From: Bradyrhizobium sp. SRS-191
GTDB taxonomy: Bacteria > Pseudomonadota > Alphaproteobacteria > Rhizobiales > Xanthobacteraceae
Direction of reading: 5' to 3'
Assembly: GCF_024586915.1 (NCBI RefSeq)
Contig: NZ_JANBVS010000020.1
Coordinates: forward strand, 62,001-126,000
Length of the DNA stretch: 64,000 bases
In this document: positions 56,882 to 64,000 of the stretch, piece after piece
Layout: every line of letters begins with the position of its first letter
Position numbering within the stretch: the first letter of the stretch is position 1
Notes under the pieces: generated by a model
Database searches by the model: none
What the model was told of the DNA's origin: nothing
Seen by the model: the letters and a program-made list of their open reading frames with translations, nothing else
Position numbers and translations under genes: made by a program

Positions 56882-57457
56882 TCAGACGAATTGTTTGTTC
56901 TCGTCGTCGATCTCCAGCGCTTCCGTCATCACCCAGGCGATGACTGCAACCGTTCCGGCGAAAATCAGCGCCATCAGCGTATCCGATCCCAAGCTCAGCG
57001 CGAGGGTCTTCGCTCCCGGCTGATTGTGGAAACTCAGGACGACGGACAGCGCTGCGCCGGCGAGCGGTTTCAAGAGGGCTGATGCCGCGACAGCGATCGC
57101 GAAGGCCTTGAGCTGTTGGATCGACTCTCCCGAGAAGATGCGGCCGGCGGCGAAGGCCTGGAAGCAGCGACGTCCGCTCAGGAGGCCCCAGATCAGCGTT
57201 CCCAGCGGGACCATGGCGATGCTGAACGCCAATGCCCGGGTGAAAAGGCCGATCTCGGTCAGGGGAGCGTTCGGAATTCCAGCCTGGCTGAACAGCGCGT
57301 GCGTGGGCGTCAAGGTCCAATACAGCACCATGGCCGCGGCGAGCAGTCCGGATGTGACGAGACAGCCCGCCGCCATCAGCTGGCTGAGCCGGCGAATGCG
57401 ATCACTGCGTCTGTGGCGCGCGGCCGTCGTGCCGAACGTCTCTGCTACGTGCGTCAT
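56882..57457 (-). CDS. DUF2975-family membrane protein
   Basis: 191 residues, four membrane spans (for example LMAAGCLVTSGLLAAAMVLY and LMALIFAGTVAVIAWVMTEA). This is the DUF2975 layout, often accompanied by a small XRE-type regulator; none is adjacent here. An operator-like dyad lies upstream in the divergent gap. The ribosome binding site is weak. Role unknown; DUF2975 proteins are thought to act as membrane sensors or anti-regulator partners. Confidence 0.75.
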   Translation of the reverse strand: MTHVAETFGTTAARHRRSDRIRRLSQLMAAGCLVTSGLLAAAMVLYWTLTPTHALFSQAGIPNAPLTEIGLFTRALAFSIAMVPLGTLIWGLLSGRRCFQAFAAGRIFSGESIQQLKAFAIAVAASALLKPLAGAALSVVLSFHNQPGAKTLALSLGSDTLMALIFAGTVAVIAWVMTEALEIDDENKQFV

Positions 57458-57524
57458 GGTCGAAGGGTCTCACTGTTGTCGGTCGCGCGACGATCTCCGC
57501 GACAGGAGTAGACTATGATCAAAA

Positions 57525-57543
57525 ATTATCGTTTGACAATAAT
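57525..57543. promoter_or_regulatory. operator-like dyad between the DUF2975 gene and a small secreted-protein gene
   Basis: ATTATCGT-TTG-ACAATAAT: arms of eight match at seven positions. It lies in an AT-rich patch in the middle of a GC-rich divergent region, 45 bases before the plus-strand gene. Similar ATTGT/ACAAT dyads flank DUF2975-XRE genes elsewhere, as I recall. Confidence 0.55.
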
Positions 57544-57587
57544 TTATTTTCGTAAGACAGATCGGCCGTCATCACAGGAGCCACTTC

Positions 57588-57968
57588 ATGCCTCGTTGTC
57601 TGGCCAAACTCGCCATCACGCTTGTCGCCTTCGTGTCCGCTGTTGCGACGACGTCCCCCTCCACCGCCGCGCCATCAACCTCCCGCGGCCTGATATCGGT
57701 CGCCCAGGTGGTTCAGATGCTGGAGAAGGCGCCGACGGACCGCACGGCCCAGCAGGTTCTCACCGCCTATCTTGCCGGCGTCGGCGAGGCCGCCGGCGCA
57801 GTCGCCAGCATGGGGCGCGCCACCTGCCGGACGTCGTTGAACTTGAGCACCGCTGATGTCGGCCAGGCGCTGAGCTCCGCTGCCGCAGGGCAGGCCGCGG
57901 CGGAAACGCCGGCAACGCCTTTGATCGTCAGGGACATGCTCGATCGGGCAGGCTGCAAGCGCCCATGA
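57588..57968 (+). CDS. small secreted hypothetical protein (126 aa)
   Basis: AGGAG stands seven bases before the ATG. Signal peptide MPRCLAKLAITLVAFVSAVA to about residue 27. The mature helical part reads LISVAQVVQMLEKAPTDRTA, then VLTAYLAGVGEAAGAVASMG and two Cys (CRTSLN, RAGCKRP). The layout recalls Rap1a/Tai-like small secreted proteins, but I cannot assign it. It diverges from the DUF2975 gene with a shared dyad. Confidence 0.6.
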   Translation: MPRCLAKLAITLVAFVSAVATTSPSTAAPSTSRGLISVAQVVQMLEKAPTDRTAQQVLTAYLAGVGEAAGAVASMGRATCRTSLNLSTADVGQALSSAAAGQAAAETPATPLIVRDMLDRAGCKRP

Positions 57969-58030
57969 GCCGCCCGGGTGCAGCAACCACTATGGCCGGC
58001 CAATGACAGCGCGGCACGGCGGCGCGCCGA

Positions 58031-58249
58031 CTACAGGCCGGCGCCGCAGCCATCGCGCTCCGGGCAGATCTGCGAGAGCGACGGATCACACGCCGAATTG
58101 TCGACGACGAGGCCGACTGCCGGACGTGAGCCGGCGGCAGTGTTGCCAGGGCCGGCGAGACCGCGAAATGCACGATGCGCGCCGATGCGCTGAAAACCCT
58201 CGGCCGTCCTCATCAGCCTGGCTGCGACCATTTGATTCAAAAAATCCAT
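58031..58249 (-). CDS. hypothetical protein (72 aa) with Cys-rich tail
   Basis: A clear AGGAG lies seven bases before the ATG. The protein reads MDFLNQMVAARLMRTAEGFQ, a helical opening, and ends with a small-residue and Cys-rich tail (CDPSLSQICPERDGCGAGL; three Cys in 18 residues). No signal peptide is evident. A perfect 14-bp hairpin stands in its leader. The helical leader plus compact Cys/Ser tail resembles a peptide-natural-product precursor, but no modifying enzymes are adjacent. Confidence 0.55.
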   Translation of the reverse strand: MDFLNQMVAARLMRTAEGFQRIGAHRAFRGLAGPGNTAAGSRPAVGLVVDNSACDPSLSQICPERDGCGAGL

Positions 58250-58271
58250 GTTGCAACTCCTAATGTCAAAT

Positions 58272-58307
58272 GACCCGGCGGCCTGGTGCGGGACAGGCCG
58301 CCGGGTC
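58272..58307. other. strong leader hairpin upstream of the 72-aa gene
   Basis: GACCCGGCGGCCTG and CAGGCCGCCGGGTC are perfect inverted arms around an eight-base loop. On the minus strand it is followed within 20 bases by the AGGAG of the 72-residue gene. It could attenuate or regulate that gene, or be the end of an upstream transcript. No T tract follows. Confidence 0.7.
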
Positions 58308-58501
58308 GGCGCAACGTGCTGGAGTTGGCGTCCTCCATCGCGCTACGCTGGTCTGTGATCCAGTTCACATCTCACGAAAATTGATCGTGCCCCGGATCAT
58401 CGGTGGAAGCGTGATGAGGACGCCAATCGTCACTTGCCTGTACGGTACAAGAGACGATCGCGTTTCTCCGTGTCCGACATCACGCCTGTTCACATCGGCG
58501 T

Positions 58502-61500
58502 TTACTCCGCAGGTTGGGCCGCCACCGTGCCGTGGCCGCCATGCTGGGTGAGCGGCTTCATCCCGGTCAGCGTCCGCAGCAGCACGTAGAACACGGGCGT
58601 CAGGAACAGGCCGAACACGGTGACCCCGATCATGCCGGAGAACACCGCGACACCCATCGCCCGCCGCATCTCCGAGCCTGCGCCGGTCGACAGCACCAGC
58701 GGCAGCACGCCCATGATGAACGCCATCGACGTCATCAGGATCGGCCGCAGCCGCAGGCGGCTGGCCTCGATCGCCGCGCGGAGCGGCGTGCGTCCGGCGA
58801 ACTCGAGCTCGCGCGCGAATTCGACGATCAGGATCGCGTTCTTGGCGGAGAGGCCGACGAGCACGATCAGGCCGATCTGGGTGAAGATGTTGTTGTCGCC
58901 CTTCGAGATGTAGACGCCGGCCATCGCCGCCAGCAGCGCCATCGGCACGATCATCAGGATCGCCAGCGGCAGGGTCAGGCTCTCGTAGAGCGCGGCCAGC
59001 ACCAGGAACACCAGGAGGATCGCGAGCGGGAAGACCCACAGTCCGGAGTTGCCGGCGATGAACTCCTGGTAGGTCAGGTCGGTCCATTCGAAGGCGAAGC
59101 CGGGCGGCAGCACTTCCGCGGCGATCTTCTCGGCCGCCGCCTGCGCCTGGCCCGAGGAGAAGCCGGGCGCCGCTGCGGCGTTGATGTCCGACGACAGGAA
59201 GCCGTTGTAGCGGATGGCGCGCTCGGGGCCGGCGCTCTGGCGGATGTTGAGCAGCGCCGACAGCGGCACCATCTCGCCGGACGATGAGCGGACCTTGAGC
59301 TGGCGGATGTCGTCGGCGCGGGCACGGAACGGCGCGTCGGCCTGCACGCGCACCGAATAGGTGCGGCCGAACTTGTTGAAGTCGTTCACGTAGTAGGAGC
59401 CGAGGTAGATCTGCAGCGTGTTGAACACCTCCGTAACGGGCACCCCGAGCTGCAGCGCCTTGGTGCGGTCGATGTCGGCGAACAGCTGCGGCACGTTGAC
59501 CTGGAAGCTGGAGAACGCGCCGGCAATCTCCGGCGACTTCTGCAAGGCGCCCATGAAAGCGGTGGTGACGTCGTTGAGTGCGTCGTAGCCGCGGCCGGCG
59601 CGATCCTCGATCTGCAGCTTGAAGCCGCCGATCGTGCCCAAGCCGTTGACCGGCGGCGGCGGGAACATCGCGATGAAGGCGTCCTGGATGCCGGCATATT
59701 TCTTGTTGAGCTGCATGGCGATCGCGCCACCCGACAGCGACGGATCCTTGCGCTCGTCGAACGGCTTCAGCCCGGAGAACACGATGCCGGCGTTGGAGGA
59801 ATTGGTGAAGCCGGAGATCGACAGGCCGGGAAAGGCGATCGAGCTCTCGACGCCGGGCTGCGTCAGCGCGATGTCGCTCATCTTTCGGATCACCTCCTCG
59901 GAACGGTCGAGCGTGGCGCCGTCGGGCAGGCGGGCGAAGCCGACCAGATATTGCTTGTCCTGGCCCGGCACGAAGCCGCCCGGCACCTGCTTGAACAGGA
60001 AGGCGGTGGCACCGACCAGCAGCACGTAGAGGATCATGACGGCGGCCTTGCCGCCGATCACCCTGGAAACGCTGCCGCTGTAATTGTCGGAAGCGCGGAC
60101 GAAGGCGCGGTTGAAGCCGCGGAAGAACCAGCCGAGCGAACGGTCGAGGACGCGGGTGAGGCGGTCCTTCGGGTCGTGGTGGCCCTTGAGCAGCAGCGCC
60201 GACAGCGCCGGCGACAGGGTCAGCGAGTTCACGGCGGAGATCACGGTGGAGATCGCAATCGTCAGCGCGAACTGCTTGTAGAACTGACCCGTCAGGCCGG
60301 AGATGAAGGCGAGCGGCACGAACACGGCGACCAGCACCAGCGCGATCGCGATGATCGGGCCGGACACCTCGCGCATCGCCTGATAGGTGGCGTCGCGCGG
60401 CGACAATCCGCTCTCGATGTTGCGCTCGACGTTCTCGACCACCACGATGGCGTCGTCGACGACGATGCCGATCGCGAGCACCAGGCCGAACAGGCTGAGC
60501 GCGTTGATCGAGAAGCCGAACAGATGCATCACCGCGAAGGTGCCGACGATGGAGACAGGGACGGCAAGCAGCGGGATGATCGAGGCGCGCCAGGTCTGCA
60601 GGAACAGGATGACCACGATGACGACCAGCACGATGGCCTCGAACAGCGTGTGCACCACGGCCTCGATCGAGGAGCGCACGAACTGGGTCGGGTCGTAGAC
60701 GATGTGATACTCGACGCCTTCCGGCATCGTCTTGGCGATCTCGGCCATGGTGGCGCGGACGTTGTCGGAGATCTGCAGCGCGTTGGAGCCGGGCGCCTGG
60801 AAGATCGGGATCGCCACCGCCTGCTTGTTGTCGAGCAGCGAGCGCAGGCCGTATTCGGAGGCGCCGAGCTCGATGCGCGCGACGTCGCGCAGCCGCGTGA
60901 CCTCGCCATGCGCGCCCGTCTTGACGACGATATCGGCGAACTGATCTTCGTTGGAAAGACGGCCCTCGGCATTGACCGAGAGCTGGAGGTCCAGCCCCTT
61001 GACGCTCGGCGACGCGCCGACCACGCCGGCGGCGGCTTCGACGTTCTGCGCCTGAATCGCCTTGACGACGTCGGACGCCGACAGGCCATGCTCGGCCGCC
61101 TTCTGCGGATCGACCCAGACCCGCATCGAATAGTCGCCGGCGCCGAACAGCTGCACGTCGCCGACGCCGTCGATGCGCGCGAGCCGGTCCTTGACGTTGA
61201 GCACCGCGTAGTTGCGCAAATAGGTCGTGTCGTAGCGGCCGTTCGGCGAGATCAGATGCACGACCATGGTGAGGTCGGGCGAGCTCTTCTTGGTGATGAC
61301 GCCGAGCTGGCGCACCACGTTGGGCAGCCGCGGCTCGGCCTGCTGCACGCGGTTCTGCACCAGCTGCGTCGCCTTGTCCGGATCGGTGCCGAGCTTGAAG
61401 GTGACCGTCAGCGTCATCGCGCCGTCGGTGGTCGCCTGGCTGCTCATGTAGAGCATGTTCTCGACGCCGTTGATCTGCTCCTCGATCGGCGTCGCCACCG

Positions 61501-61684
61501 TCTCGGCGATCACCTTCGGATTGGCGCCGGGATAGGTGGCGCGCACCACGACGGAGGGCGGCACTACGTCGGGGTATTCCGAGATCGGCATGGAGAAGAG
61601 GGCGATGAGGCCGCCGAGGAAAATGAGCGTCGACAGCACGCCTGCGAAAATCGGCCGGTCGATGAAGAATTTGGAGAGGTTCAT
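58502..61684 (-). CDS. RND multidrug efflux transporter, MexF/AcrB type
   Basis: 1060 residues, full HAE-1 length with twelve spans and two large periplasmic loops. MNLSKFFIDRPIFAGVLSTL is the family N-terminus, and IVVDDAIVVVENVERN carries the proton-relay Asp pair in TM4. It is closest to MexF/OqxB. It forms a trimeric inner-membrane pump with the adaptor encoded 499 bases upstream on the same strand; no outer-membrane channel gene is in the window. A pair of palindromic elements lies between adaptor and pump genes. Confidence 0.93.
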   Translation of the reverse strand: MNLSKFFIDRPIFAGVLSTLIFLGGLIALFSMPISEYPDVVPPSVVVRATYPGANPKVIAETVATPIEEQINGVENMLYMSSQATTDGAMTLTVTFKLGTDPDKATQLVQNRVQQAEPRLPNVVRQLGVITKKSSPDLTMVVHLISPNGRYDTTYLRNYAVLNVKDRLARIDGVGDVQLFGAGDYSMRVWVDPQKAAEHGLSASDVVKAIQAQNVEAAAGVVGASPSVKGLDLQLSVNAEGRLSNEDQFADIVVKTGAHGEVTRLRDVARIELGASEYGLRSLLDNKQAVAIPIFQAPGSNALQISDNVRATMAEIAKTMPEGVEYHIVYDPTQFVRSSIEAVVHTLFEAIVLVVIVVILFLQTWRASIIPLLAVPVSIVGTFAVMHLFGFSINALSLFGLVLAIGIVVDDAIVVVENVERNIESGLSPRDATYQAMREVSGPIIAIALVLVAVFVPLAFISGLTGQFYKQFALTIAISTVISAVNSLTLSPALSALLLKGHHDPKDRLTRVLDRSLGWFFRGFNRAFVRASDNYSGSVSRVIGGKAAVMILYVLLVGATAFLFKQVPGGFVPGQDKQYLVGFARLPDGATLDRSEEVIRKMSDIALTQPGVESSIAFPGLSISGFTNSSNAGIVFSGLKPFDERKDPSLSGGAIAMQLNKKYAGIQDAFIAMFPPPPVNGLGTIGGFKLQIEDRAGRGYDALNDVTTAFMGALQKSPEIAGAFSSFQVNVPQLFADIDRTKALQLGVPVTEVFNTLQIYLGSYYVNDFNKFGRTYSVRVQADAPFRARADDIRQLKVRSSSGEMVPLSALLNIRQSAGPERAIRYNGFLSSDINAAAAPGFSSGQAQAAAEKIAAEVLPPGFAFEWTDLTYQEFIAGNSGLWVFPLAILLVFLVLAALYESLTLPLAILMIVPMALLAAMAGVYISKGDNNIFTQIGLIVLVGLSAKNAILIVEFARELEFAGRTPLRAAIEASRLRLRPILMTSMAFIMGVLPLVLSTGAGSEMRRAMGVAVFSGMIGVTVFGLFLTPVFYVLLRTLTGMKPLTQHGGHGTVAAQPAE

Positions 61685-61800
61685 GGGAGGCCCCGTGGTC
61701 GGGAGAGGTAGGCTTATTTGGACGACGTTGTTAGTTGCAGGTAGCTTGTTGAAAGACTCAGCAGAGCGTCAGATGTGATCCCGCTATCGCCTTATCCCCG

Positions 61801-61930
61801 CTGTCGTCCCGGCGAACGCCGGTACCCATACCGCGGACGGCCAATTGGTGAAAAAGACTGCGTGTCATCTGTCTTTGTCGACAAGCTGGGCCGGTGGATA
61901 TGGGTCCCGGCGTTCGCCGGGACGACGGCT
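61801..61930. repeat. MITE-like element, copy 1
   Basis: 130 bases with terminal inverted repeats (TCGTCCCGGCGAACGCCGG at one end, its complement at the other). It matches copy 2 at 62021-62150 with only about ten differences, in direct orientation. No transposase. Such elements with GTCGTCCCGGCG ends are common in this group. Confidence 0.85.
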
Positions 61931-62020
61931 GTGGGTAGCGTTGATGGCTGCGAATGATCACGAAGATCTCTGTGGCTTGTTGTTCAGTTAGCTGTCGTTC
62001 GCGCCGCCGCCTCAGCCCCG

Positions 62021-62150
62021 GTGTCGTCCCGGCGAACGCCGGGACCCATACCGCGGACGGCCAGTTGGTGAAAAAGACTGCGGGTCATCTGTCTTTGTCG
62101 ACAAGTTGGGCCGGTGGTTATGGGTCCCGGCGTTCGCAGGGACGACAGCG
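62021..62150. repeat. MITE-like element, copy 2
   Basis: Same length and ends as copy 1. The pair, 90 bases apart, splits the RND adaptor-pump operon without entering a gene. Each would fold into a hairpin in the transcript, possibly lowering pump expression relative to the adaptor. Confidence 0.85.
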
Positions 62151-62183
62151 GGGGTGGCGTTGGCAGCCGGGCTTCGATGATGA

Positions 62184-63419
62184 TCAGCGCTGCGCCAGCT
62201 GTTTGTTGTCCGGCGCAGCCCCATCGCGCGCGCCCATCTCGGCGACCTGTGTCTTCAACAGCGCCCCCGGGCGCACCCGTTGCAAACCGTTGACGACCAC
62301 GCGCTCCCCAGGCTTCAGCCCTGCCGAAATGATCCGCAAACCGTCGACACTCCCGCCGAGCGTCACCGGCCGGTACACCGCGCGCTCGTCGTCGCCGACG
62401 ACCATGACGAATTTCTTGTCCTGGTCGGTGCCGATGGCGCGCTCGTCGAGCAGCACCAGGGATTGCTGCTGCGGCTGGCCCATGCGGACGCGGGCGAACT
62501 GGCCGGGGATCAAGGTGCCGTTCTCGTTCTTGAACACGGCACGGACGCGGATGGTGCCGGTCTGGCCCTGGACCTGGTTGTCGATCAGCTGGATGTGGCC
62601 CGACGCGGTGATGCCGCCCGACGTCGTCATCTCCACCGGGATGCGGTCGAGATTGCCGCGCTTGCCTGAGGCATCGGCCACGGCGGCAAGCGCCCGCAGC
62701 ACGACATCCTCGGTGGCATCGAAGCTCGCATAGATCGGATTGACAGAGACCAGCGACGTCAGCACCGGCGAGGCCGAACCCGCGGCGACGAGATTGCCGA
62801 CGGTCACTTCGATCCGGCCGACGCGGCCGTCCACCGGCGCGCGGACCTGCGTGTAGTCGAGATTGAGCTTGGCGGTCTGGAGCGTCGCCTCCGCCGCCTT
62901 GACGTTGGCGATCGCCTCGCGATTGCCGTTGTCGCGCTGGTCGTAGTCGCGCTTGGTGACGATGGAGTTGCCGACCAGCTGCGCGCCGCGCTCGAGCTCA
63001 TTGGCGGCGAAGGATGCGCGCGCGCGGGCGGCTTCGAGCTGCGCCTGGGCGCGGTCGACCTCGGCGGCGTAGGGCGCGGGATCGATCTTGAACAGGACGT
63101 CGCCCGCCTTCACCAGCGAGCCCTCGGTGAAATTGGTGGCGAGGATGGCGCCGGCGACGCGGGGCCGGACCTCGACCCGCTCGACCGCTTCGAGCCGGCC
63201 GGAGAACTCGTCCCACAGGCTCGCCTTGCGCGGCTCGATGACGGAGACGGTCACGGGGACAGCCTGCTCCGGTGCTGCGGCGCGGGCGGCCTGCGGCACG
63301 GGGCTGACATGGAAATACTGCGAGCCGGCATAGGAGCCGGCGATCACCACGCCAGCGACGGCGGCGGTGCTCAACCACCGCTTCAGGCGGCGAGGGGAAC
63401 TTGTCTCGGGCGAAGGCAT
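62184..63419 (-). CDS. RND efflux periplasmic adaptor (membrane fusion protein), MexE type
   Basis: 411 residues. A basic N-terminus and one span (about 14-32) act as inner-membrane anchor. A lipoyl/barrel-sandwich domain contains RVEVRPRVAGAILATNFTEG and VRAPVDGRVGRIEVTVGNLV, with a coiled-coil hairpin in between and a beta-barrel after. It links the pump to an outer-membrane channel. It is the first gene of the operon, with a palindromic operator just upstream of its start and a divergent TetR gene. Confidence 0.92.
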   Translation of the reverse strand: MPSPETSSPRRLKRWLSTAAVAGVVIAGSYAGSQYFHVSPVPQAARAAAPEQAVPVTVSVIEPRKASLWDEFSGRLEAVERVEVRPRVAGAILATNFTEGSLVKAGDVLFKIDPAPYAAEVDRAQAQLEAARARASFAANELERGAQLVGNSIVTKRDYDQRDNGNREAIANVKAAEATLQTAKLNLDYTQVRAPVDGRVGRIEVTVGNLVAAGSASPVLTSLVSVNPIYASFDATEDVVLRALAAVADASGKRGNLDRIPVEMTTSGGITASGHIQLIDNQVQGQTGTIRVRAVFKNENGTLIPGQFARVRMGQPQQQSLVLLDERAIGTDQDKKFVMVVGDDERAVYRPVTLGGSVDGLRIISAGLKPGERVVVNGLQRVRPGALLKTQVAEMGARDGAAPDNKQLAQR

Positions 63420-63433
63420 TGTCGCGCTCCAGA

Positions 63434-63455
63434 TTTGTAGTGCTCGCTACAAATG
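63434..63455. promoter_or_regulatory. TetR operator in the RND-tetR intergenic region
   Basis: ATTTGTAG and CTACAAAT are perfect 8-base arms around TGCTCG, ending 15 bases from the adaptor start codon. A degenerate copy (TGTAACGGATGCTACG) lies about 30 bases toward tetR. Position fits repression of both genes. Confidence 0.75.
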
Positions 63456-63610
63456 TGGCGCTGGCAACTCGTTCGCAAGAGACTTATGTAACGGATGCTA
63501 CGAAAATCCTAGAGGGAACTTTGGCAACTGCGGCAGATCAAAGAAATGGCTAGGAATCGCAACTAGATAAGAAATGCACGGGGCGGAGACGAAAACAGGA
63601 GTTTTGCACG

Positions 63611-64000
63611 ATGGGCATCGGACGGCCCCGGACTTTCGACCGCGACACTGCGCTGGACCAGGCGATGGAGGTGTTCTGGCGGCATGGCTATGAGGGCGCG
63701 ACCATCGCCCAGCTCACCGACGCCATGGGCATCAACCCGCCCAGCCTGTATGCCGCCTTCGGCAGCAAGGAAGCGCTGCTCAAGGCTGCGCTCGACCGCT
63801 ACACCCTCCGCCGGGAGGCCTGGATGGAGGAGGTGCTGGGTGCGCCGACCGCCCGCGAGGTCACCGCGCGGATGCTGATGGGCGTCGCCGAGAAGCAGAC
63901 CGATCCATCCAACCCGCCCGGTTGTCTCCTGGTGCAGGGCGGCCTCGCCTGCGGCTCCGGTTCGTCCAATGTCCCGTTCGAGCTGGCCGCGCGCCGCGCC
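63611..64000 (+). CDS. TetR-family regulator of the RND pump (N-terminal part)
   Basis: 130 residues are present; the C-terminal end is beyond the right edge. HTH: LDQAMEVFWRHGYEGATIAQ, LTDAMGINPPSLYAAFGSKEALL, the typical TetR/AcrR DNA-binding domain. AGGAG is nine bases before the ATG. The start of the ligand-binding domain (PPGCLLVQGGLACGSGSSNV) resembles the branch linked to drug efflux. It diverges from the MexEF-type operon and probably represses it. Confidence 0.9.
   Translation, partial: MGIGRPRTFDRDTALDQAMEVFWRHGYEGATIAQLTDAMGINPPSLYAAFGSKEALLKAALDRYTLRREAWMEEVLGAPTAREVTARMLMGVAEKQTDPSNPPGCLLVQGGLACGSGSSNVPFELAARRA

Overview
The window looks like chromosome of a Bradyrhizobium-type alphaproteobacterium. 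This rests on the uniformly high GC, the N-formylglutamate amidohydrolase / CpdR / tRNA-Val block, a probable suhB/MmgR-type small RNA, a TadG-like pilus protein, an HWE-type histidine kinase, and several short palindromic repeats of the kind scattered through Bradyrhizobium genomes. Taxonomy is inferred from gene content only.

Left part (1-27 kb): a truncated branched-chain-type ABC binding protein diverges from a GntR/FCD regulator. Then come an orphan Imm53-like protein, a PCMT-like methyltransferase, a TadG-like vWA protein, an HWE kinase and a 49-residue membrane peptide. A LysR gene with a perfect TGATCGTT-N11-AACGATCA dyad diverges from dabB-dabA, an energy-coupled inorganic-carbon accumulation pump. 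Convergent with dabA is a large membrane-anchored di-haem cytochrome c related to RoxA; its cytoplasmic N-terminal domain resembles haem-thiolate peroxidases. Two tandem class III cyclase-TolB-TPR paralogues follow, then LysE and TSUP exporters, a LysR regulator, an HBM-type chemoreceptor, a HisN-like phosphatase, a probable sRNA, hutG, cpdR and tRNA-Val(GAC).

Middle part (27.6-30.4 kb) is a gene-poor, repeat-rich stretch with two short secreted hypotheticals and a MarR remnant.

Core (30.4-45 kb): a propane/short-alkane monooxygenase island. A sigma-54 activator (AcoR/MimR type, with a downstream SseB-like gene) diverges from adh, two small unknown genes, mimA (hydroxylase alpha), mimB (reductase), mimC (hydroxylase beta), mimD (coupling protein), an amidohydrolase, a DUF59 protein and a GroEL-like chaperonin (mimG). 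A second, paralogous sigma-54 activator closes the cluster on the opposite strand. A perfect 12-bp-arm dyad and a canonical -24/-12 element lie in the regulator-adh gap. The inferred logic is alkane sensing, then sigma-54 transcription, then assembly of the di-iron hydroxylase by a dedicated chaperonin, then oxidation of the alcohol product by the linked dehydrogenase.

Right part (45-64 kb): lower-GC hypotheticals, a sterol-desaturase-family membrane oxygenase, a second small membrane peptide with an ending similar to the first, a twin-CX3C secreted peptide, an NAD epimerase, a polyamine/opine-type ABC operon (binding protein, ATPase, two permeases), a DUF2975 protein, a 72-residue protein with a strong leader hairpin, and a MexEF-type RND pump. 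The pump diverges from a TetR gene that is cut by the right edge.
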